Position numbers and translations under genes: made by a program. 64,000 nt of DNA, taken from NCBI GenBank assembly GCA_037074705.1, contig CM073596.1:17504501-17568500 (forward strand), written 5' to 3'. This stretch comes from Zhengitettix transpicula. Taxonomy: Eukaryota > Arthropoda > Insecta > Orthoptera > Tetrigidae. Positions 56,287 through 64,000 of the stretch are shown here, piece by piece; position 1 is the stretch's first letter; the number at the start of each line of letters is the position of its first letter. The notes under the pieces are model-generated. The model had not been told where the DNA came from. It was given only the letters and a program-made list of their open reading frames with translations, and ran no database searches.

Positions 56287-58924
56287 ATATATATGGAGCG
56301 AATGCATACTAAGGGGGTGATTCTGTTTCGACTCCCTGTCGAGATTTTTCCTTACTAACCTTGCTAATGTACTATGAACTTTCAAATTGGGGAAAAAAAA
56401 TTAATTCAGAAGTGATAAATGAGTTTATCAACTGTTAACTATTATTGTATGTAATTAAGAGTTGAATCAAATGTTACAATTGTTATAATTATAATAATAA
56501 ATTTGGAAATTATAATTTTTTTAAATCTAGGACATCAAGGTCTATGCTTAGAATTAAGCAACTGAGTGACTGGAACGTCCAAGAATGTATATATGGCAAT
56601 CAATGTGACAAGATATACAGATATCCGGCATATATGAAAAGCTCTTTAATACTAAACTCTTTATTTGTATTTTTCTCTGATAGATTGGGTTTCAGAACTC
56701 ATTTAATGATGTATCGGAAGAAACCACGGCGGTGTTGCGGACCTTTGAAGGTGAATTACGGCGCTGCAGAGCTTCACTGGCTGCTTCTCTGGTGCCACTT
56801 TGGTAGGCGGCTTCCTGTTAATATTTTGCAGCGATTACCGAAGTGGTTTGTCCCCCCTTTGATCAGGAGTTGGAGGGGTTTCGTGGTACTATTGCATATT
56901 GCAGACGAACCCCCTGCTCCCATTCTCCACCTAATTGCCTATCATATAGGTCATGAATAAGTCATAAGGTACAGACAGACTATAGTAATCACGTTGCTTC
57001 TTAAAGGAAAAAAGAAATAATTTTTGCAGAACTGAACTGCTCTCCAAAAATCGAATTAATATCTCATACAAACTGTACAAAAATCTCCGCCATAAAACGT
57101 GTCTTTCGACCATTCCAAATCAACGAAAATAAATGCACATTTCAGAATCATGGAAAGTAATTCCAATAAAACTTATAACATTGGGCTCTTCCCATAACAG
57201 ACATTCGACTCACTTAAACAGTCCATCAGTTCGATACTTACAAAAATATAATTTTTATCAGTTCCTAAACGAGCTTAGTTCAATTTGACAGAATTGATCA
57301 TTATTTGACTTACAAAATAAAATAAATGCAGTCACTATCGAACAAATCGTTCTTTCATTCAGTTCGCCATCTTTCTAATCACATTACTTAATAATTCAAT
57401 ATATTTATTTACTTGCAGAATTTAGAAATTATGATGTTGTACTTTTCCTTTGTTTAACTTTCCCCTCTTTATGCTGCTCTCCAATAATTCATCATTCTTC
57501 TGTATATAAACATTTCCAAAGTTCCCAGTATTTACATCTGTACATAACTGTCGGAGCTCTGTGTAGAAATGTTTTTCAAAGAAATTCACAGATTTAAACC
57601 CAAAAGGTTTACATTACAGAGGATTTAATACATAAAACCACTTCAATAGAAAATAATTAAAATTCGGTTTCTTCAGCTAAGTGACTTTACTTAAATATTT
57701 TATATAACACACCATTCTAATTGTCAAAATAATTTTAATAATAAAGCAGGGACGAATTCTCTAACATCCTATTTACTGTACATCCTATATATATGCCCTT
57801 TCTTTCCATATGGTATAAAAAATGATTCGCCCCTCTTTATAATGTTTATTTTGAATAATTAAGTTTATAATGTTCTTCTGGGTCTGCTCACAGTTGGGGG
57901 TGGGCGGGGACGTGATACTGAACAGTTGGAATTTTTGGTTACCGCTTTGTTTACTTAAGAGATCATCGATTTTACATTTGTGCCAGATGACTTTCACGTG
58001 ACGTCAGAAGTTCTCCAGGGAGACTCATAAACTTTCTCCGTATATTTTAAATCTGCGCCACCCCCCCTCCCCCCAAATTACAAAATGGCCCCTCACCCGC
58101 CGCGCCTCCAGCAGTTCCGAGGAACTATCGTCTTTCTCCGAACGTCGGCTCAGATTTATAACACTCAGTTTAATTTCTTCCGGTCCTTAAAAAATCATTT
58201 CACTTAATGACAAGTCTTTCGGTGAGTATCTTTAAAAAACAGGGGAAGTAGCAGGGGAGCTTTTCGACGACTGTGAAGAGTAAAAGGGTGTAGGGAAGGG
58301 ATCGCATTTCGCGCGGTCCTTCAAGTTGCATCGTAAAAAACGGAAAAGAACCTTTCTTAGAATTGCCGAATAAGACGGGCATCGAGACGGAAGTGAGATG
58401 GAAGGGTGGATATATTTGAAGGTGCGTATAAAAAAAACTCGCCCCCTCACCACCACCCCCGGTCCCTCGTCCTCCTTCAGCCGTAGATCATTTCGCTGCA
58501 CATCACACGAAACCAAACGGGTTTCAGCAATAAACCTTTTTAACTAGGATTTCGTATATGAGGAACGTGTCTTTTACGGCTACCTCCCCTCCGGTTGGCT
58601 TTTATTATCCCTTTTCGTTTTTACTTTCTGACAGCGTCCCTGCCTCTTTTTATGGGGCACCCCTCCCTACTAAAACCTTGCCAATTTCCTCCTGTAGCGG
58701 AAACTGAAGGGGCCGAGGTTGCCCATAAAAACTGGGTGGCACTGCATTCAAACAGGCCCGGTTCCTTGCCAATCGCCTGCAATTCTCTGCGTTCTCGGAA
58801 GGCCACCGCCTGCTATGACCTCCGTAAGCCTCACTGAGAAATCTCCATTTTGGAAGTAACTCGTATTTAACCCTTCCGTTGACGTGAAAACCTCGACCTG
58901 AACAGTAATGACCATCTTGGACGT
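56287..58924. other. Unassigned
   Basis: No gene recognised. A 138-codon plus frame (56544-56960) is the longest, rich in Leu/Trp/Arg near its end but without a known domain. Composition rises at 58020-58870, where overlapping frames occur on both strands. Confidence 0.45.
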
Positions 58925-59573
58925 GAATTTTTTATTTATTTAATAGAAATCAGATACACATTACTTGGGCTATTTTTGTTGGCTTAGAATTCATTTACAT
59001 AATTGAATTCATTACAGTCCTGATTGGGTCCCCGGTTACCACGTTTTCAGGTCAATTGGCCAGCATTTCTTCAGTCTTGTGTTGTTTTTGTGCTTCAGCA
59101 ATGGTCTATGTGTTTCCAGTCTTTCATTGGTCTCTCTTGAATTATATCTTTCATGTATGGTATTCGTAGATCATGACGTAGAGTTAGGTTACTGACATAC
59201 CAAGGAGCATCAACCATGGCTCCGAGGATCATCTACTGCGATTTTTGTATCTTGACCGTAATTCATTTACCAGCACACCCTCATAATTCAATGCCGATGA
59301 TCCAAATCGGTTTGATGATGGATTTATATATAATTATTTTATTTTCTAGAGACACATTAGACCTTCTACCAATCGCCAACTCACGAAGACGTATGTCCAT
59401 TTCTTTCTTTCTATTTTATTACGTCCATTCCAACTTAGTTTCGAGTCGAGATGCATTCCATGATATTCAACACGTGCTGATACCAGGTGCTGTTGGTTGT
59501 TCATTGTCACTGGAGGACATTTTTGTTTCCGAAGAGTAAATGTTACCTGTACTGACTGATGTTTATTTCCCAC
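58925..59573 (-). pseudogene. Jockey-type LINE, C-terminal tail with 3' end
   Basis: On the minus strand: SVQVTFTLRKQKCPPVTMNN, then VEYHGMHLDSKLSW. In other frames SLENKIIIYKSIIKPIWIIG, GIEL, and further down APWYVSNLTLRHDLRIPYMK follow. These are the post-catalytic palm/thumb and C-terminal motifs of Jockey-clade ORF2. Frame changes and stops show decay. The copy ends in ATTAAATAAATAAAAAATTC near 58945-58925, a typical LINE 3' end. The catalytic part was never copied or has been lost. Confidence 0.85.
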
Positions 59574-59952
59574 TCACAGTCCTGTCAATACGACTATAAT
59601 CCGTAATATTTGATCAACATTAGATTGGACAAAATCCAGTAACCTACTGTTACTCGGCCCAAAATCCACTATCCAAAATTATTTTCACCAGTTTCACACA
59701 ATTTTAGATCTCACACATCTTTATTGAATTTCATACATCCATAATTTACAAATCTATCAATACGCTTTCCTTCATGATCAAAACCTACACTGAACGCCAT
59801 TGTGTGGTTTACAAAATCTCCTGCTTTGATTGTAATTCATACAATACTAAAATGTCATTAAAACTCTTATCAACTATCTGTTCATCTCAAATATATTACA
59901 CTCCAAACATTCTTCTGATCGAAAAACTGCAAAAGAACTTAGGTGTTGACAG
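59574..59952. other. No recognised gene
   Basis: AT-rich. One 73-codon frame starts at 59774 without a recognisable product. Confidence 0.5.
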
Positions 59953-60600
59953 AAGAAACTATTCAGGCGTTTCCCGGGTTGTCATATACCCATAAGTCCC
60001 GATTTGACTCCTATTTCTTTTGCATTATTTTTATGCAAAGTACCTCCACCCCGACCCATAAGCGTGCTGCCCTCCCATGCCGAAAGGGGTTGAAAATATA
60101 CACAAACATCATCGGTAGAAATACTATCAATAACATTGACCCCGGAAAATATTTATTACACGCAAATATCAAACGTTTAACATAATTGTAAATTTTCACC
60201 CCCACCACCCCACCTTGGGGGAGTTACTCACCAATCTGCATGTCATAATTAACCTCAGCGACATCCATAACGCTGGATTTGACTCAAATCTCGTATTTGC
60301 GTTATTTTCTTGTAACACCCGTTCATCCCCACCTCTTCGGTTGCTACTTTAACTTGAAATTATACACAGATAAACGTCGGTAGAAATACTATCAAACTAA
60401 GTACCTCTTAAAAAATATATTCAACGCAAATATCTGCTGTGTTTGATTGTTTAAAAATCCCGCCCCCCCAACCTCACAAACACACACACTGGGGTTAAAT
60501 GGCAAGTTAAATGTTACAATTAATCTCAGCGACATCCATAACCCTGTATTTGACTCAAATCTCGGTTGTATCCGAGACAACTTTTTAAGGAACGCCTAGT
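59953..60600 (-). mobile_element. Helitron family B, decayed, multi-module
   Basis: The minus-strand 3' end is still visible as AACCCGGGAAACGCC near 59981-59967, but the last bases are changed and CTAG is lost. Inside, GATTTGACTC, TACCGATG and ATTGATAGTATTTCTACCG-type blocks recur two to three times, as in the expanded copy at 39285-40787. No clear 5' end. Confidence 0.65.
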
Positions 60601-63079
60601 TCAGTTCTCACCCGCAAATTATTCAGAACTCTGTATAATAACACGTAATGATTAAACGAACACTATCGTCTCACTGTAGCAATTAAAAATTCAAGTAGCA
60701 TCAACCTAAAGCTTGAAATAATTGTGATTGATCCACGTTACGGAAACCAAAGTAAGCTTGAGGCTGAAAGTAAACAGCGGATTATTTTTGAAGTGCAAAG
60801 AGTTATGGATTTAACTAGCCACTTATTGAAAAGAGGAAGACCAAAATATTTTCCCTGGAAATCGATGAAGGATTACGGAAATTTTCCAGTTTCGCCGGAT
60901 TTGGTCCAGTTTTGAGGAGAGGCCTTCCGTCTATCTGGTGACATCCAGACTTAATTACGCTTACCTCGGTATTGGTGTTGCTGACCTGTGATGGCTTTAT
61001 CGGCTTTCAGGTATGTTAATGTTTAGCTGCCGGAGGTAATACGGCGTTCATCTCAACTGGTGATGCAAACGGCATTGATTACTGGGCGCTATGCAGCCAA
61101 TTTCGTAAATTACTAGCACGTGAACCGCAACAACGATAGAGATTCACTTACTGCAGATTGCAGATAAAAAGTTCAGAGTAATTAACTTCGATAATTCGCT
61201 TCAAATTTTTCCATACTCCATACATTTCCCAAAAGCTGCCGGTTCATTTCTGAATGGTGTGAAATAATGAAGGGGTCACCTCTATGAAATATAACGTTTT
61301 TAGATATTAAAATTTATCATTTTACTAAAATGAAATTAAGTGTGTCACTCGATACACTGACAATAAATTTTTATAAGAATAATTTCTATATTTTAAAAAC
61401 CAGTAATAACAGTTAATAATATTCACGTCTATATGAGCAAGCAGAAAAGACGTTCAATCGCATTTTATTAATTACGGAACTTGACCATAAACCAATAGTT
61501 TTAATGGCTTACTTTTCATATACAGAGAATCTCGTGTGACTTATATTTCAAAGCAAAATAATTTAATATAATTAAATACAGTATTCGTAGACTAAATAGC
61601 AACATCTTTTGACGGAATAAAGGTCAGAAAAAAAATCACTAGACTGACGCTGCAACGTGCGAGTAACTGCAGTGTTCTTACGCAGGAGTATTAGTCGACT
61701 CAGTTGCAGTGGGTGGGCAATGTTTTTAGTTGCGGAAGTAGTGTACGTACATTTTGACACACTGGATCCAATTTTGAAGATTCCCACCAGTATGTTTACA
61801 CATATATATAGGCTGTTATTCCGATCTATAAAAATTTCTTTCACACGTTTCTTCTTAAACACCACAAATTCTACAAATGATGGTCAAGAATATTATTTTA
61901 CGCATCAAAAACTTTTTTTAACAACGTTTCCTTTTTATGCGCCACAATTTTATATGTAGGAAAATAATTAACAATTTATTAGCTTCTTATTAAATATTTC
62001 TTAGTGGATATTTAAATAAAATTGATACGAAACGCAATTGTTTTCAACCCTACAGAATGTCATAATTAAAATGCCGCTCCGTTTAGGGTATATCGATTTT
62101 CTCACTCCTTATATCTTATGAAATTTGAATAAGCTGTTTGAATATATTTTATTTACAGGTTTGAATGATTGCTGCACGATTAAAAGCGTCTAATTATTGC
62201 AAACCTCGGGCTTCTTCTAATTACTTTCTGATTATGTAATGTAACGGCAAAAGTGAAACAAAAACATGGATATACTAGAAGAAATGTAGCAATATTGTTT
62301 CTCATTTATAATAAAATGAAGCTGCATGGAGACTTGCGTTCATTAAGTTCAATAAACGGGTTTCTTTTCTCCTCTTGAAAAGGCCTTTAACCTCTCTTTT
62401 AATCTCTTTTAATTTTCCTTCCCCTCATTAACTCGTTAAAGAAGAAGACGCACCCGTCTCTAACACAATAAATAATTAATAACTGCCTTTACGTCTTTTA
62501 TGCACGTATATTTCTCGTTACAGCTGAACAAAATGTTTCACCTGCGACACGTGGAGCAATTAGAGACTTCCCTTCCTTTATTTGCACCCTTCCCGTTCAC
62601 GATACTGCGTGATTTTTTCTAAAGCTAAAATAGAGCCCGGAAAATTAGAGCTTCATGATGCCTAATTGCTCTCGTAGAAGTGGAGATGGTCTTAAACAAC
62701 GTTGCGCAAACCTTATATGTGCCCCATAAAATTCTTGACTAGCCGTCTAACTGTACTGGAAGAAAAGAATCTAGGAACTTCACAGGTAATGGAAATCCAG
62801 CGTGCAAACAAAACAAGGTAAAAGTTTGTCATTGGTAAACGTTAACCAAAAAAAAAGCATTTAAGATCAAATATTCTTTATCCTCGTTTTTCGACGGTAG
62901 GTGATGATTTTTACAATAACCGAGAGAATTCTATGATTGAAAAGGTGTTAAAACAACTTCTTTATTAGGTTCGAAGATTTATAGCTATGAATATGTTTTT
63001 TACCATCAGAAATAAAAAAAAATTATGTGACACGCACGATGTAAGAAACACTGCTAGCCAAGACATCAACGTGAGTTCA
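60601..63079. other. No recognised gene
   Basis: AT-rich with less AT-rich patches. Frames at 60724-60915 and 61657-61959 (and its minus-strand shadow) show no family I know. Confidence 0.5.
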
Positions 63080-63208
63080 CTATAATTCTCCCGAAAGCAC
63101 TGTAGCACGATTCTGGCCTTGAGACACGGACAAATATCCTGCTGGAATACAGTTCTTCAACCACTTTTCATAGATGCGCATGACAGTAGCACGCGGACAG
63201 CCGACCAG
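63080..63208 (-). pseudogene. Possible Tc1-type helix-turn-helix fragment
   Basis: The minus-strand frame from 63208 reads LVGCPRATVMRIYEKWLKN and closes at a stop at 63080 after about 42 codons. The pattern L.GCSR.TV..IY..W matches the second recognition helix region of Tc1/mariner-type transposases. A stop lies just upstream and no catalytic part or TIR is seen. Chance similarity is possible. Confidence 0.35.
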
Positions 63209-64000
63209 TTAGTGTTTTCGAGATGATAAAATGCCAGTTTATTTCTCTCTTTCAGAGCGTATGTTCGTTAGAATTATTCTTCATTCGTCTCTTCTCCACT
63301 TTCCTTACCGCGTCACGAACCCACAACGCCACCAGGTGAACATTAACCATAATTATTTGGCTCATCAAGTTGTTTTAGTTATGGACGCAATAATAAAAAC
63401 TATATTTATACAAAAATGAAGTTCTGATTGACGAGGGTTTCATAAATGGCGAATACATGTAAAACCGGAGAATATACGTTTAATCAGGCGAGACTAAACA
63501 TATGGTAGTCCTTAAATTGGTACGGAAATGATGAATGTATATGAAACTAAACAAGCTGACAAGTTTGGTAACAGACATTCGTCTGCACATACGAAGGACG
63601 AAAATATACTTAAAAGTTTTTAATGTGTACTGACCCTGAGAATTGATGTGAAAAGTTCTAGCAGATAGACTTGATAGTTCATGATAAATCAAATCACATT
63701 TTTTCATGGGCTCCGCTAAAACACATCTTTGTATTGATCCTGCGGTATCGCAGTCATTCATTTTCTGCTTGTCTCAAAAGCCACTCAAAATATATTAGAT
63801 CCAGTTACACCCTCGTTGAAACATAATTTTATTAATACTCGTCACTTTTTGTATTTTGAGGCGAAAGAACGCATCAGGTTTAAAGAACGACTTGGTTGTT
63901 TCGCGAAGAAGTTAGAAAATATGAGACACACCGAGAGACAAGGAATTTAAAGGAGAGACGGGGTGAACTTTCTTCTTGAGGGCGACGAAGAGCGCCTTGG
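63209..64000. other. No recognised gene
   Basis: Mixed composition. A 93-codon minus frame (63761-63480) and a 62-codon plus frame (63231-63419) have no recognisable domain. The window ends inside this stretch. Confidence 0.5.

Overview
This window looks like the nuclear genome of an arthropod, most likely an insect. It is AT-rich and has no bacterial-style gene packing, no operons and no ribosome binding sites. It carries a mariner with D,D34D-type motifs, a PIF/Harbinger element with a BESS-domain companion reading, two non-LTR retrotransposon remnants, many short Helitrons inserted between A and T, and hammerhead-like motifs of the Penelope-like kind. I cannot name the species. No complete host gene is recognisable. 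Two short candidate first exons are listed with low confidence, and most of the remaining single-copy DNA gives only short uninformative reading frames.

Layout. 0-4.1 kb: three copies of a non-autonomous Helitron (family A) and a foldback element (family M) between two diverged direct repeats. 5.1-7 kb: a partial family M copy and a full-length but frameshifted mariner. 8-16.3 kb: a hammerhead-like motif, a short complete family M element, four LTRs of one family (L1) with TA-rich microsatellites beside them, a truncated Helitron A and a complete Helitron B. 17.3-19.5 kb: a three-unit tandem array, each unit holding a long foldback. 20.9-22.7 kb and 30.4-31.4 kb: clusters of family M. 24.6-26.3 kb: a scrambled Harbinger element. 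27.5-29.4 kb: Helitron A and about 850 bp of TATA/AAATATA satellite. 33-45 kb: a precise 603-bp Helitron A, four more L1 LTRs, a fused Helitron A pair, an expanded Helitron B and a candidate signal-peptide exon. 45.3-56.3 kb: L2 LTRs, a LINE broken by a foldback and a Helitron B, a 0.2-kb-period tandem array and the last L1 LTR. 58.9-63.2 kb: a Jockey-type LINE tail, a decayed Helitron B and a possible Tc1-type helix-turn-helix fragment.

How the parts relate. Nothing here looks able to move by itself: the transposases and reverse transcriptases are broken. The non-autonomous families must have depended on factors encoded elsewhere. Helitron families A and B have unrelated interiors but the same 3' hairpin plus CTAG, which suggests one shared Rep/helicase. 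The L1 LTRs share a TATA box, a splice donor and a splice acceptor inside the LTR. In several copies the LTR 3' end recurs beyond a primer-binding-site-like segment, and this is the most unusual structural pattern in the window.
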